A stretch of DNA of 54,463 nt from Phycisphaerales bacterium (lineage in GTDB: Bacteria; Planctomycetota; Phycisphaerae; Phycisphaerales; UBA1924), in the NCBI GenBank assembly GCA_020853815.1, contig JADYYE010000164.1, positions 1 to 54,463 of the forward strand, in the 5' to 3' direction. Below, piece after piece: positions 17,376-27,036 of this stretch (within the stretch, counting starts at the first letter, position 1; each line of letters starts with the position of its first letter). The notes beneath the pieces were generated by a model. That model saw nothing but the letters and a program-made list of their open reading frames with translations, did not search any database and had not been told where the DNA came from. The position numbers and the translations under genes were made by a program.

Positions 17376-19136
17376 ATGAAGTCCGTCCAACTCATCTCCA
17401 GCGCCAAAAAGGCCGCCTCGTCCGGGAAGCTCGAAGACGCCGAACGGATGCTGCGGCAGGTCGTGGTCTCGGACCCCGGCAACGTGCAGGCGTGGTACAC
17501 GCTGGCGTGCGTGCTCATGGACATGCGCCGCCCGCAGCACGCGGCGGAAGTATTCGGGCAAACGCTCCGGCTGAAGTCGGATCACGCCGACGCCTTGGTT
17601 GGCATGGCGCGGGCGCAGGCGATGATGGGGCGGCTTCCGCAGGCGTTGGCCGCCGCCAAGCAGGCCACGGCGGCGGCGCCGAGCAACCCGTCGGCGTGGA
17701 TCGAGCTGACGCGTCGCCACCGGGTCATGTCGCACACGCACGAGGCGCTCAACGCGGCCCAGAGGGCGGAGGCGTTGGCGCCGAAGAACGCGGACGCGCT
17801 GACGCAGTTGTCGCTGTGTCTGCAGGACCTTGGGCGGAACATGGACGCGGTGGAGGCCGGTCGGCGGGCGTTGGCGCGGCATCGGGGACTGGCGGAGCTG
17901 ATCACCGCGGCGACGGCGCTGCTGGCGACAGGCGAGGCGGAAGAGGCGATGAAGCTGTACGAGGAGGCCGGGCGGATGTCACCCGGGCTGACCGAGGCGA
18001 TCGCCGGACGAGCGCGGGCGGCCGAGGCCCTGGGCGACAAGAAGCTGGCGATCTCGTTGCTCGAGCCGATCGTCGGCGCGGCGAACGCGAACAACGCCGC
18101 GTTGGCACAGTACGGCACGCTGTCGGCGGGCTCGCCGGAGAGGCGCGGGCGGGCGATCGATCTGATCCGTTCGCGGCTCTCGATTCCCAACAACAACCCG
18201 GCCAACACGATCGCGCTCTGGTTCGCGCTGGGATCGCTGCTAGAGGCCGAGGAAGACTACGCCGGCGCCTTCGACGCGTACCGGCGTGGAAAGGCCCACT
18301 ACCCGCCCTCATTCAGCGCCGAGTTCACGCGTCGTCGCATCGGCGAGCTGATCGAGACATTCTCCGCGGAGGCGATGGCGCGGTTCCCGGTCTCGGACAG
18401 CAGCGATCCAAGGCCCGTGTTCATCGTCGGCATGCCTCGTTCGGGCACGACGCTCCTCGAACAGATCATCGCGGGCCATCCGCGGGCCCAGGGCGTGGGC
18501 GAACTCGAGGACATGCTTCGCCTGGTCAACGGGGTGCCGGGGCGACTCAACGTTCAGGGATCGTACCCACCGGCGTTTTCGCATGTCACCAAGGAGGCGC
18601 TGGGCCAGATGGCGGCGGAGTACGGGGACCGACTGACGCAGCTGGCGCCCGGCCGGGATCGGGTCGTCGACAAGATGCCGCACAACTTCATGGCGCTGGG
18701 CGCGATCTCGCTCATGTTCCCGCGCGCGACGCTGATCCACAGCGTGCGCCACCCCCTGGATACCTGCCTGTCGTGTTTCACCACGGCGCTCGGGCCCGCA
18801 CACGCCTACGCCGCGACCCAGCACGGCCTGGTGGTCAAGTACACCGAATACCGGCGGTTGATGGAGCACTGGAAGGGCGTTCTGGGCGACCGCCTGGTCC
18901 AGATGCGGTACGAAACACTGGTCGCCGAACCCGAGCCTGAATCGCGCCGCCTGATCGCCGCCACCGGGCTGGAATGGGACCCCGCGTGCCTCAGGTTCTA
19001 CGAGGGAAAGCGGGCGGTCACCACCGCGAGCGTCAGCCAGGTCCGCCGCCCGATGTACGATTCGTCCGTGGCGCGATGGAAGCGGTTCGAGCCGTACATC
19101 GGTGAACTGATCGAGGGCCTGCGCGAGTTCCTGTGA
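17376..19136 (+). CDS. TPR-sulfotransferase fusion 1
   Basis: A 586-residue protein. Residues 1-310 or so are TPR helices (MLRQVVVSDPGNVQAWYTLA, LKSDHADALVGMARAQ, AAPSNPSAWIELTRRH). The C-terminal domain is a PAPS-dependent sulfotransferase. Its 5'-phosphosulfate loop FIVGMPRSGTTLLEQII is at about 348-364, DKMPHNF at about 431, and the 3'-phosphate motif HSVRHPLDTC at about 455. It ends with a conserved tail, VRRPMYDSSVARWKRFEPYI. There is no signal peptide, so it is likely cytoplasmic, with the TPRs recruiting the acceptor. The acceptor (protein tyrosine, glycan or lipid) is not readable. First of three tandem paralogues. Confidence 0.9.
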   Translation: MKSVQLISSAKKAASSGKLEDAERMLRQVVVSDPGNVQAWYTLACVLMDMRRPQHAAEVFGQTLRLKSDHADALVGMARAQAMMGRLPQALAAAKQATAAAPSNPSAWIELTRRHRVMSHTHEALNAAQRAEALAPKNADALTQLSLCLQDLGRNMDAVEAGRRALARHRGLAELITAATALLATGEAEEAMKLYEEAGRMSPGLTEAIAGRARAAEALGDKKLAISLLEPIVGAANANNAALAQYGTLSAGSPERRGRAIDLIRSRLSIPNNNPANTIALWFALGSLLEAEEDYAGAFDAYRRGKAHYPPSFSAEFTRRRIGELIETFSAEAMARFPVSDSSDPRPVFIVGMPRSGTTLLEQIIAGHPRAQGVGELEDMLRLVNGVPGRLNVQGSYPPAFSHVTKEALGQMAAEYGDRLTQLAPGRDRVVDKMPHNFMALGAISLMFPRATLIHSVRHPLDTCLSCFTTALGPAHAYAATQHGLVVKYTEYRRLMEHWKGVLGDRLVQMRYETLVAEPEPESRRLIAATGLEWDPACLRFYEGKRAVTTASVSQVRRPMYDSSVARWKRFEPYIGELIEGLREFL

Positions 19137-19177
19137 CCGCGGCCCGGAGGGATCGAGCGCACGCCGACGCCAACCGA

Positions 19178-20935
19178 ATGAAGTCGCTCCAGGTCATCAC
19201 CTCATCCCGCGCGCTGGCGGCCTCAGGTCGGCTCATCGAGGCCGAGCGGATGCTCCGCGCGGCGTTGGCGGGCGAACCCGAGTCGGCGTTGCTCCTACAG
19301 GAGCTGGGTGTCGTGCTGCGGCGGGCCGAGCGCTTTCGGGAAGCCGCCGAGGTGCTGTCGCGGGCGGCGCGGATCAAGCCCGATTCGGCGCCACTGCTCC
19401 TGGAACTCGCGCGGGCACTGCGCGCGAGCGGGCGACTGGAGCCGGCCGCCGCCGCCGCGGAGCGTGCGACACGCCTGGCGCCTTCCGACGGTCAGGCCTG
19501 GCGGGAACTGGGCGCGAGTCTTCATACGATGGGTCGCCTGCCCGAGGCCGGCGCGGCGTTGGCGCGGGCCGAGTCGCTGCTCCCTCGGGACGCCCGGGTG
19601 AAGCAACTGCGGGCGGCGGGGCTGCACGCCCTCGGGCGTCCGCAGGAGGCGCTCGATTTCGCGCGCCGGGCGGCGTCGATCCACCGCGGGCCGTCGGAGC
19701 TGGCGACGTTGGGCCTGGTGCTCCTGACACTCGGCCAAGCGGAAGTAGCGCTGTCGGCCTTCGAGGAGGCGCTGGGGCTGGCGCCCGACCACCCGGAGGC
19801 CGTCTCGGGAAAGGCCCGCGCCGCCGAATCGCTGGGAAACAGGGCGCTGGCGATCGAGACCCTTTCGCCGGTCGTGCGCGGGGCGGCCTGCACCAACTCG
19901 CTGCTGGCTCAGTACGCGGCCCTTTTCACTCGCTCGCCCGGCCGGGGATCGGTGATCGAACTGTGCCGGGCGCGACTGCGCGACTTCGGGGGGAATCCCG
20001 CCAGTACGATGCAGCTGCGCCTGGCGCTGGGCGCGCTGTTGGAGGCCGAGGGCGACTACGCGGGCGCGTTCGAGTCGTACCGCGCCGGCAAGGCGTGCTA
20101 TCCGAGAACGTTCGATGCGGTCGGGCACGCGCGCCGCCTGCGCGAGCTGGCGGAGGCCTTCAGCACCGCCGCGATGGCAGCGCTCCCGCGTTCGGCGTGC
20201 CGGGACGCTCGCCCCGTATTCATCGTGGGGATGCCACGTTCGGGCACGACGCTGCTGGAGCAGATCATCGCGAGCCATCCGCGGGCCGCGGGCATCGGCG
20301 AGCGCGACGAGATGCTCGCCATGTTCGACGCGCTCCCGCGTCGACTGGGGAGCGCGACGCCCTTCCCCGGCTGCGTCGGGTCGGCCACGTCGGAGGCGCT
20401 GGGCGCGATGGCCTCGGAGTACCTGGCGATGCTCGATCGTCGGGCGCCGGGCGAGGACCGCGTGGTGGACAAGATGCCGCACAACTTCCTGGTGCTGGGC
20501 GCGATCTCGCTGGTGTTTCCTCGCGCCACGCTGATCCACTGCTCGCGCCACCCGCTGGACACCTGCGTCTCCTGCTTCGCCACGCCGCTGACGGTGGCTC
20601 ACGATTACTCGACCTCGATCTCGAACCTGGTGGCGGCGTACCGCGCGTACCGAGAGCTGATGGCTCATTGGAGGTCCGTGCTGGGTGATCGTCTGGTCGA
20701 GATGGAATACGAAAAGTTGGTCGCCGAGCCCGAGCGTGAGTCACGCCGGCTGGTCGCGTCGACGGGGCTGGAATGGGACGACGCCTGCCTGAAGTTCTAT
20801 GAGGGAGGCCGCTCGGTGGTGACCGCCAGCGCCAGCCAGGTGCGGCGTCCGATGTACGATTCGTCGATCGGGCGCTGGAAGAAGTTCGAGCCCTACCTTT
20901 CGGAGTTGATCGAGGGCCTGAAAGACTATCTCTGA
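19178..20935 (+). CDS. TPR-sulfotransferase fusion 2
   Basis: A 585-residue paralogue of the preceding gene with the same order: TPRs (about 1-300), FIVGMPRSGTTLLEQII at about 347, DKMPHNFLVLGAISLVF, HCSRHPLDTCVSCF, and the tail VRRPMYDSSIGRWKKFEPYL. ATG 19178 is preferred. It yields MKSLQVITSSRAL, matching MKSVQLISSAKKA at the start of gene 1, and makes all three proteins 585-587 residues. A GTG at 19133 overlaps the upstream stop codon (GTGA) and could add 15 residues, allowing translational coupling. Many Cys residues mark this copy compared with its neighbours. Confidence 0.9.
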   Translation: MKSLQVITSSRALAASGRLIEAERMLRAALAGEPESALLLQELGVVLRRAERFREAAEVLSRAARIKPDSAPLLLELARALRASGRLEPAAAAAERATRLAPSDGQAWRELGASLHTMGRLPEAGAALARAESLLPRDARVKQLRAAGLHALGRPQEALDFARRAASIHRGPSELATLGLVLLTLGQAEVALSAFEEALGLAPDHPEAVSGKARAAESLGNRALAIETLSPVVRGAACTNSLLAQYAALFTRSPGRGSVIELCRARLRDFGGNPASTMQLRLALGALLEAEGDYAGAFESYRAGKACYPRTFDAVGHARRLRELAEAFSTAAMAALPRSACRDARPVFIVGMPRSGTTLLEQIIASHPRAAGIGERDEMLAMFDALPRRLGSATPFPGCVGSATSEALGAMASEYLAMLDRRAPGEDRVVDKMPHNFLVLGAISLVFPRATLIHCSRHPLDTCVSCFATPLTVAHDYSTSISNLVAAYRAYRELMAHWRSVLGDRLVEMEYEKLVAEPERESRRLVASTGLEWDDACLKFYEGGRSVVTASASQVRRPMYDSSIGRWKKFEPYLSELIEGLKDYL

Positions 20936-20948
20936 ACGTGAGGAATCC

Positions 20949-22712
20949 ATGAGCCAAGCCGCCAACCTGCTGCAGAAGGCCCGTTCGCTCGCCGCCACGG
21001 GGCAGTTCGAGTCCGCGTGCCAGGCGTACTTCAGCGCCGCCCAGGCCGAACCGGGGAACATCACGATCTGGACGGAGCTCGGGGCGGCGTTCAACGCGGC
21101 GAATCGCCCGGCCGACGCGTTGCAGGCGCTGGCGCGGGCGGGAAAGCTAAACCCGCAGCACGTCCCGGCGCTGGTCGAGGCGTCCCGAGCGGAAGTGAAG
21201 CTCGGGCGGTTCAAGCACGCCGCGGCGGCGTTGCAGCGGGCCACGACAATCGAGCCCGGCAACGCGGTGCTGTGGCGTGAGTTCGCGATCGCGCTGCACC
21301 GGGGCAACGCGGGCCCACAGAGCCTGGGCGTCATCCAGCGCGCCCACGAGTTGGCGCCCGACGATCACGAGACGACCCTGACGCTGGGGATGATGCTGGC
21401 GGACAACGGCGCGGTGGACACAGCGCTCCCCCATCTGCAGCGGGCCGCCGCCCAGAATCCCGGCGCGCGCCAATACGCCGCGCTGGCCAATTGCCTGAGC
21501 TCGCTGTCGCGGATGGAGGAGGCTCGCGAGGCCGTGGAGAAGGCCGCCGCGATCAACCCGCGATTTCCCGGCGTCCCGTTCACACGGGCTCGGATCGCCG
21601 AATCGCTGGGGCGCCTGGACGAGGCCGTCCGAATCGCGGAGGACGCGATCCGCGACGGGTCCGCGGCCCCGGACCTCCTGCAGAAATACGCGTCCCTGAT
21701 GCGTGCGAACCCCCAGCGTGGGAACGCGATCGATCTGCTCCGCCAGGCGCTCCACGGCCCGCGGCTGGGCTCGACGGAAGCCAAGGGGCATGTTCTGCAA
21801 GGCCTGGGCACCCTGCTGGACGCCGAGGGCCGATTCGCCGAGGCGTTCGATTGTTTCAAGGAGGGGAACGCGCTCATCGCGCCGCCCTTCAGCGCCCAGA
21901 GCGTTCGGAACCGCACCGAGTCGCTGCGTCGCGCGTTCTCTCGCGACGCGATGGCCGCGCTTCCCAAGGGCGATCCGTCGGAACGCCGTCCCTCGTTCAT
22001 CGTGGGGATGCCGCGCTCGGGAACGACGCTGCTGGAGCGCATCATCGACGCGCACCCGGAGGCCAAGGGTGTGAGCGAGCTGGAGACCATCCCGCGACTC
22101 TTCGCGTCGCTGCCGTCGCGTCTGGGGGTGCAGGGCACGCCGCCCGACGCGCTGCGGTTCCTCACGCCCCGGTGGGTCGCCGAGATCGCCGGCGAGTACA
22201 CCGCGAAGCTGCGCACGCTGGCGCCGGACGCCGCACGCGTGATCGACAAACTCCCCCACAACTTCCTGCAGTTGGGCTTTATCAGCGTTCTCTTCCCGGG
22301 AGCCGCCATCCTGCACAGCTCGCGCCACCCCCTCGACACCTGCGTGTCGTGCTTCATGACGCCCCTGAGCCGCGCGCACGCCTACCGATTCACGCTCGCG
22401 GGGCTCGTGGTTGAGTACACCGAGTATCGCAAGATGATGGAGCACTGGAAAGACGTCATGGGAGATCGGATCACGGACATCAAGTATGAAGACGTCGTCG
22501 CCGACCTGAACACCGAGGCTCACCGCGTCATCGACGCCCTCGGGCTGGCGTGGAACGACGCCTGCCTCGCCTTTCACAAGTCCGCCGGCCCGGTCGTCAC
22601 CGCCAGCGTGCAACAGGTTCGCCGGCCCATCTACGACTCCTCCACCAATCGATGGAAGAACTACGAGCCCTATATCGGCGAGCTGATCGAGGGCCTGCGC
22701 CAGTTCCTATAG
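20949..22712 (+). CDS. TPR-sulfotransferase fusion 3
   Basis: The third paralogue, 587 residues, 13 bp after gene 2 with a good SD (GAGGA). N-terminal TPRs start MSQAANLLQKARSLAATGQF. The PAPS loop is FIVGMPRSGTTLLERII (about 348). The second motif has DKLPHNFLQLGFISVLF in place of DKMPHNF, and the 3' motif is HSSRHPLDTCVSCF. The tail RRPIYDSSTNRWKNYEPYI is conserved. It is more divergent than copies 1 and 2 in the TPR part, as expected if acceptor recognition differs. All three lack signal peptides. No PAPS-synthesis genes (cysDN/cysC) lie in the window. Confidence 0.9.
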   Translation: MSQAANLLQKARSLAATGQFESACQAYFSAAQAEPGNITIWTELGAAFNAANRPADALQALARAGKLNPQHVPALVEASRAEVKLGRFKHAAAALQRATTIEPGNAVLWREFAIALHRGNAGPQSLGVIQRAHELAPDDHETTLTLGMMLADNGAVDTALPHLQRAAAQNPGARQYAALANCLSSLSRMEEAREAVEKAAAINPRFPGVPFTRARIAESLGRLDEAVRIAEDAIRDGSAAPDLLQKYASLMRANPQRGNAIDLLRQALHGPRLGSTEAKGHVLQGLGTLLDAEGRFAEAFDCFKEGNALIAPPFSAQSVRNRTESLRRAFSRDAMAALPKGDPSERRPSFIVGMPRSGTTLLERIIDAHPEAKGVSELETIPRLFASLPSRLGVQGTPPDALRFLTPRWVAEIAGEYTAKLRTLAPDAARVIDKLPHNFLQLGFISVLFPGAAILHSSRHPLDTCVSCFMTPLSRAHAYRFTLAGLVVEYTEYRKMMEHWKDVMGDRITDIKYEDVVADLNTEAHRVIDALGLAWNDACLAFHKSAGPVVTASVQQVRRPIYDSSTNRWKNYEPYIGELIEGLRQFL

Positions 22713-22762
22713 CCCGCCCCCGCGGCGCTCCGCCCGGTGCGGTCCTGGGACCCCTCGCTGCT

Positions 22763-23680
22763 TCAACGCGATTCGCCCGCGCCGGCCTTGCGCCTCACCG
22801 GGAGCTGAACCTCCGACCACTGGACCTGCCGCGCCGCCTCCGGCCCGTTGTAATACAGCGCCCGTACCGGGCCCGCCGCCTCCCACTGGTCCTGCGACTC
22901 CAGCCACGCGTTGAGCTTCGCTACCCCGATCTTGACGCGGGCCGTCATGTACGAACCCTTCATCCCGATCGACACCACCACCAATGGCTCGGCGTCGCGC
23001 ACCTCGATCCGTCCGTCGGCGCCCGTTGGCCCAAGCTCCGAGTTCCGATACAGGAACGACATCGTCCACGCCGCGTCCTTCTCGCCCGCTTCGTTCTCCG
23101 TCGCGTTGTACGCGTCGCCCGATCGCTCGTGGTCCCGCGTCTGCGTGCCGTCGGCCTTGAGCATCCGATAGTCCATCTCCACCGGCGACGTCATCGCGAT
23201 CTCGCGCTTCTTGATGTGGTTGAACAGCGGGAAGAAGCCCTGGTACATGCCGTAGTCGGGCATCGTCGTGCCGCTCACCTCCGCTCGCCGCACCGACGGA
23301 TACACCTTCAAGTCGATCGCGCCGGGAGGCGTCGGATCGGGATACCCAACCGGCAGAGGCGTCGTGATGGAGCACGCGCCCGCGTAGTAGTTCTCGCCTC
23401 GCTTCTCGATCTTCGCGTCCATGTCGCCGCCCACGCGCTGGACCGCCGGCAGGCCTTCCGAGTCCGCGGGCAACTTCGCTTTCGCGTCCGACTCGGGCCG
23501 TTCGGTCGAGGGCCTCTCCTGAGCGGCCGTTCCCGCTGGCACAGCAGCAGTCGCAGCGTCCTGAGCACGGCACGCGCCCGTCAGAGCCCCCATCGCCACG
23601 CCGCACAACGCTAGCACCATCGACGCGCGAGCGCGCACGCTCTGGCGCCAGGACACACCGTCCGTGTCACGTCCGACCAT
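22763..23680 (-). CDS. Exported SOUL-like heme-binding family protein
   Basis: A 305-residue exported protein. After a basic N-terminus comes a hydrophobic signal (MVLALCGVAMGALTGACRAQ, about 21-40) that may be a lipoprotein signal with an imperfect lipobox (TGAC). A low-complexity Ala/Glu/Pro linker follows. The C-terminal 200 residues resemble the SOUL/HBP fold: GMYQGFFPLFNHIKKREIAMTSPV contains the family's I.MTSPV strand, followed by a repeated beta-alpha pattern. Heme ligation is not proven in many family members. ATG 23680 has GGGAG 8 nt upstream, and GTG 23695 is an alternative. Confidence 0.75.
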   Translation of the reverse strand: MVGRDTDGVSWRQSVRARASMVLALCGVAMGALTGACRAQDAATAAVPAGTAAQERPSTERPESDAKAKLPADSEGLPAVQRVGGDMDAKIEKRGENYYAGACSITTPLPVGYPDPTPPGAIDLKVYPSVRRAEVSGTTMPDYGMYQGFFPLFNHIKKREIAMTSPVEMDYRMLKADGTQTRDHERSGDAYNATENEAGEKDAAWTMSFLYRNSELGPTGADGRIEVRDAEPLVVVSIGMKGSYMTARVKIGVAKLNAWLESQDQWEAAGPVRALYYNGPEAARQVQWSEVQLPVRRKAGAGESR

Positions 23681-23745
23681 GCGATCGACTCCCACGGCGC
23701 ACGATGACGCCGCGGAATGACATCGCTTTGCACCTCAGCCCGGAT

Positions 23746-24510
23746 TCACGATCCGTCGCCGTTGCCATACGGCACGCAGTACAACTTGCCCGGACGGTTG
23801 TTGACCTCTTCCTCGTATTTGGCACGCGACAGCCACCACACATGCCCGTCGAACGAGCCCACGGTCGCACCTTTATCGTGGCGCCGGGTTGATCGGTCCT
23901 CGTACGGAAAACTCGATCCGTCGTTCCAGCCCCCGTCGACCTCGTCGGCCTCCCACATCAGCACGGCCTCCGGGCGGAACTCGGTCAGCCGCCTTTGGAA
24001 ATGGCGCTTACCACCGAAGTTGTAGTCCACCACCGCGCCGTTCATCAGATAGCTCGTCGCCCAGCCCGATCGCTGGATATACGGCTCCTTGTGCCCGATG
24101 CACCGGTAGGTCCCCTTCAACTCGTGGTACTTCCACAAAGAGCCCGTCTCGTAAAACTTGATGTATTCCTTGTTCTTGTCCCCAACCTCGCACAACTCCT
24201 TCCACTTTGCGTCCGCTTGCGGCGTGGTGGGGTCGGGGTTGTAGAGCCATCCCGGCATCTTGTTGGTCTTGGAATCGGCCCAGTTGGGAAGCGGCAGAAA
24301 ATCCTTCCAGTCGTTCGCGTACATCTGCGTCGCCTGCATGATCGTCTTCAGATTGTGCTGGCAGTGCAGCTGCTGAGCGTTCTTCCGCGCCTTGCCCAGC
24401 GCCGGCAGCAGAATGCCGATCAACAGCGCGATGATCGCGATCACCACGAGCAGCTCGATAAGCGTGAAGCCGCGAACGCACGTCCGCCTCTTGACGACCA
24501 CTCGATCCAT
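23746..24510 (-). CDS. Prepilin-like H-X9-DG protein 3
   Basis: A 254-residue pseudopilin-like protein, with a basic leader [10 protein letters not shown], then [12 protein letters not shown] (cleavage after Gly), [19 protein letters not shown] and [15 protein letters not shown]. The tail [16 protein letters not shown] is an H-X9-DG motif. It is more distant from the tandem pair at 7-9 kb and richer in Lys and Trp. The start is taken at ATG 24510 because it gives a typical 15-residue leader. Upstream in-frame starts (ATG 24579, TTG 24603) would make an unusually long one. It stands alone between the SOUL-like gene and nuoB. Confidence 0.83.
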   Translation of the reverse strand: MDRVVVKRRTCVRGFTLIELLVVIAIIALLIGILLPALGKARKNAQQLHCQHNLKTIMQATQMYANDWKDFLPLPNWADSKTNKMPGWLYNPDPTTPQADAKWKELCEVGDKNKEYIKFYETGSLWKYHELKGTYRCIGHKEPYIQRSGWATSYLMNGAVVDYNFGGKRHFQRRLTEFRPEAVLMWEADEVDGGWNDGSSFPYEDRSTRRHDKGATVGSFDGHVWWLSRAKYEEEVNNRPGKLYCVPYGNGDGS

Positions 24511-24717
24511 GCTCCGACTCCCGGCGGAAACCCCCGCCACCTGAAAAACCCGCGTCAGAACGACGCCCTTGGGGCCCATAGTCCGAACGGACGGGCTACC
24601 CAACCGATACCGAACTTCAGTACTGGTTTATCGCATAATCAGCGCGCGGTCAAGCCCCTCGCGACGGGCTTCGCGTTTGCCCACATTTCATAAACTCAGC
24701 CAGGTGAAAGCTTCCGC

Positions 24718-25281
24718 TCAGCTGCCCAGCGTCAGGCCCACGGGCTGCGGCCTAGGCGCGTGAGTCGGCTGGATCGCAATCCCCAGCGGCATCCGCTTCC
24801 CACCCGGCGGCGGCATCCCCTCGCGATCAATGTGCCGCTGGATCGCCATCACGCCCTCGATCAACTGCTCCGGGCGCGGCGGGCAACCGGGCACATACAC
24901 GTCCACCGGGATGAACTGATCGCACCCCTGAACGACGGCGTAGGTGTCGAACACGCCACCCGTGGAGGCGCACGCGCCCATCGAGATCACCCACTTGGGC
25001 TCGGTCATCTGCTGGTAAATCCGCTGCAGAACCGGCATGGTCTTGATCGAGATGCGCCCCGCGACAATCAAGAGATCGCACTGGCGCGGGCTGAATCGCA
25101 TGACCTCCGCCCCGAAACGGGCCAGGTCGTACCGCGAGCACGCCGTCGCCATCAGCTCGATGCCGCAGCACGCCGTCGCGAACGGCATGGGCCACAGGCT
25201 GTTCCGCCTGGCGAAATTGATGACCCGGCGCAACTGCGTCGTCACGAATCCGTCGACCGGGAGTGCTGCTTCGATGCCCAT
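24718..25281 (-). CDS. nuoB: NADH-quinone oxidoreductase subunit B
   Basis: The 20-kDa PSST-type subunit of respiratory complex I, which holds iron-sulfur cluster N2 beside the quinone site. In 187 residues the four ligand cysteines are present: two adjacent in [12 protein letters not shown], one in [11 protein letters not shown], and one in [15 protein letters not shown]. The SRYDLARFG and [13 protein letters not shown] segments also match. GAGGG precedes the ATG. In most bacteria it lies between nuoA and nuoC. Here its neighbours are a prepilin gene and a YihY-type gene, so it is detached from the rest of the complex. The C-terminal 35 residues, proline-rich, are extra. Confidence 0.94.
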   Translation of the reverse strand: MGIEAALPVDGFVTTQLRRVINFARRNSLWPMPFATACCGIELMATACSRYDLARFGAEVMRFSPRQCDLLIVAGRISIKTMPVLQRIYQQMTEPKWVISMGACASTGGVFDTYAVVQGCDQFIPVDVYVPGCPPRPEQLIEGVMAIQRHIDREGMPPPGGKRMPLGIAIQPTHAPRPQPVGLTLGS

Positions 25282-25374
25282 CGCGTCCCTCGCTGGCTGG
25301 CCTGGCCCCGGGCCGGGCCCGAGGCAGTTACACGTCGCCCCACAGAATAGGCCAAGCCGTTGCGGGTGTCCGGG

Positions 25375-26937
25375 CTACGCCGTCGCGGGCCGAGGCTGGG
25401 TCGTCGGTTCCGCCGCCACCGGCACGGGCGGCAAGAGGTCCGCGAGCGTCCGCCCGTCCAACACGGAGAGGCGCGCCGCCGACAGTTCGCCCAGGAGCTT
25501 GGGAGCCCGCTCGCGATCGACCGCAACCAGTTCCTCCCCCACCACCAACACGTCGCGGGCCCGCACGCTGTCGGGCGGCCCGGCCAGCGTGTACGAGCCG
25601 TCATCCTCTCCACCCGAGACCCGGTGCAACAGACCCGCTCGCCACAGTCGCTCCAGCATCTCCGAGACCACGCGCTCATCGATGCCCGTCTTGTCCGCGA
25701 CGATCGACGAACCGCTGGGCTTACCGGCGCGGAATCGCCCCGCCACGTCGCACATCACGACCAGCGTCGACGCCGGATCGATGACGAGCGTCCGGCGCGC
25801 CTCCGCCGCCTGCGTCACCAGCCCAAGCGTCTCGAGCACCGACCTTGTCAAGCCCGCGGCCTTGGCGGTCGAATACGTCTGCAGCGCGTGCGCCACCTGC
25901 AAGCCCGACAGCACGATGATCCAGGTCACGTAGACCCACAAGAGGAACAGCGGCACGAGAGCGAGCGGGCCGTAGAGCGACGAGAGTCCCTTGGCATTCC
26001 GCAGATAGGTCGTGATTCCGTATTTCCCCGCCTCCCAGATCAACGCCGCCAACACCGCCCCGATCAACGCGGGGAGGAACTGGACGCGCGTGTTTGGAAC
26101 CGTGGCGTAGGCCACGAAGAAAAGCAGCGAACTGATGAGGAGCGGCACCGTAAATCGCGCCACCACGTAGATCGCCCCGCCCACAATCTCAATCTGGTTG
26201 ATGTCGTCGAGCTTCGTGATCGCCCACGCCTGGATCGAGAACGTGGAAAACAGGCCCAGCGACCCCAGCGTCAGCAGCGCCCAGTACTGCATCACGCGCC
26301 GCGGCCAACTGCGCCCGCCCGGCGCCATGTAGATCTGGTTGAACGTTTTTTCGATGTCCACCATCATCGAGATCGCGGCATACACCAGCGTCAGGATCGC
26401 GATCACGCTCAGCGTGCCCGGCGGAAGCGTGCGTACCCGCTGAACCGCTTGCTCGATCCACGCATCAAGCCGCGTCTGGGCCGAGCTCGTCGGGCCGACG
26501 AGCGGTTGCGCCTCGGGCGCCGGATTCGTCAACTCCGGGTTCAGGCCGGGGCCGGGCCCGGGCGTGGAAGTGGGCGGCGCCTCGGTTGACGTCAGTTCGA
26601 TCCGGTCCAATCCCGCGAACGTGATGACCTTGCGGATCTGGTCCGCCACCGATTCCTGGCTCGAAAAGGCCGCGAAGAACACGATCGCCACCACCAGCAC
26701 CGGGATCAACCCGAAGATCGTCCGGTACGACAACGCCGCGGCCATGCGCGGGATCTGAACCCGGCGCATCCCGATCACGATCATCTGCACGATGTGAACA
26801 AACTGGCGCGGCACGCTGGGATGCTCGATCACCTTTGTCAGCGTGCGGTCCACGCTTGCAAGCAAGCCCAAATCGAGGCTGGTCTCACCCGCCCGCGTGG
26901 CCCGGCCGTTTTCGCGCTGTGGTTGGTCCTTGCTCAT
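25375..26937 (-). CDS. YihY/UPF0761 family inner-membrane protein
   Basis: A 520-residue membrane protein of the YihY (formerly called RNase BN) family. TM1 follows RMAAALSYRTIFGLIPVLVV near residue 70, with further segments TLSVIAILTLVYAAISMMVD, YWALLTLGSLGLF, FTVPLLISSLLFFVAY, FLPALIGAVLAALIWEAGKY, and LALVPLFLLWVYVTWIIVL, about six in all. A proline-rich insert (about 120-150, PPTSTPGPGPGLNP) separates TM1 from the rest. A roughly 170-residue cytoplasmic C-terminal domain looks winged-helix-like (VSEMLERLWRAGLLHRV). Such tails are found in a subset of the family. The RNase BN name for this family is a known misassignment. Confidence 0.85.
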   Translation of the reverse strand: MSKDQPQRENGRATRAGETSLDLGLLASVDRTLTKVIEHPSVPRQFVHIVQMIVIGMRRVQIPRMAAALSYRTIFGLIPVLVVAIVFFAAFSSQESVADQIRKVITFAGLDRIELTSTEAPPTSTPGPGPGLNPELTNPAPEAQPLVGPTSSAQTRLDAWIEQAVQRVRTLPPGTLSVIAILTLVYAAISMMVDIEKTFNQIYMAPGGRSWPRRVMQYWALLTLGSLGLFSTFSIQAWAITKLDDINQIEIVGGAIYVVARFTVPLLISSLLFFVAYATVPNTRVQFLPALIGAVLAALIWEAGKYGITTYLRNAKGLSSLYGPLALVPLFLLWVYVTWIIVLSGLQVAHALQTYSTAKAAGLTRSVLETLGLVTQAAEARRTLVIDPASTLVVMCDVAGRFRAGKPSGSSIVADKTGIDERVVSEMLERLWRAGLLHRVSGGEDDGSYTLAGPPDSVRARDVLVVGEELVAVDRERAPKLLGELSAARLSVLDGRTLADLLPPVPVAAEPTTQPRPATA

Positions 26938-27036
26938 CGTCCGCGGCACACGCGCCGCCCCCGGTTATCGACCATTTCGGAGCCTGATCTGATTCCGATC
27001 CGTCGCCCGTCTTTCGCCCAGGTGGCCCCCCGCGGC

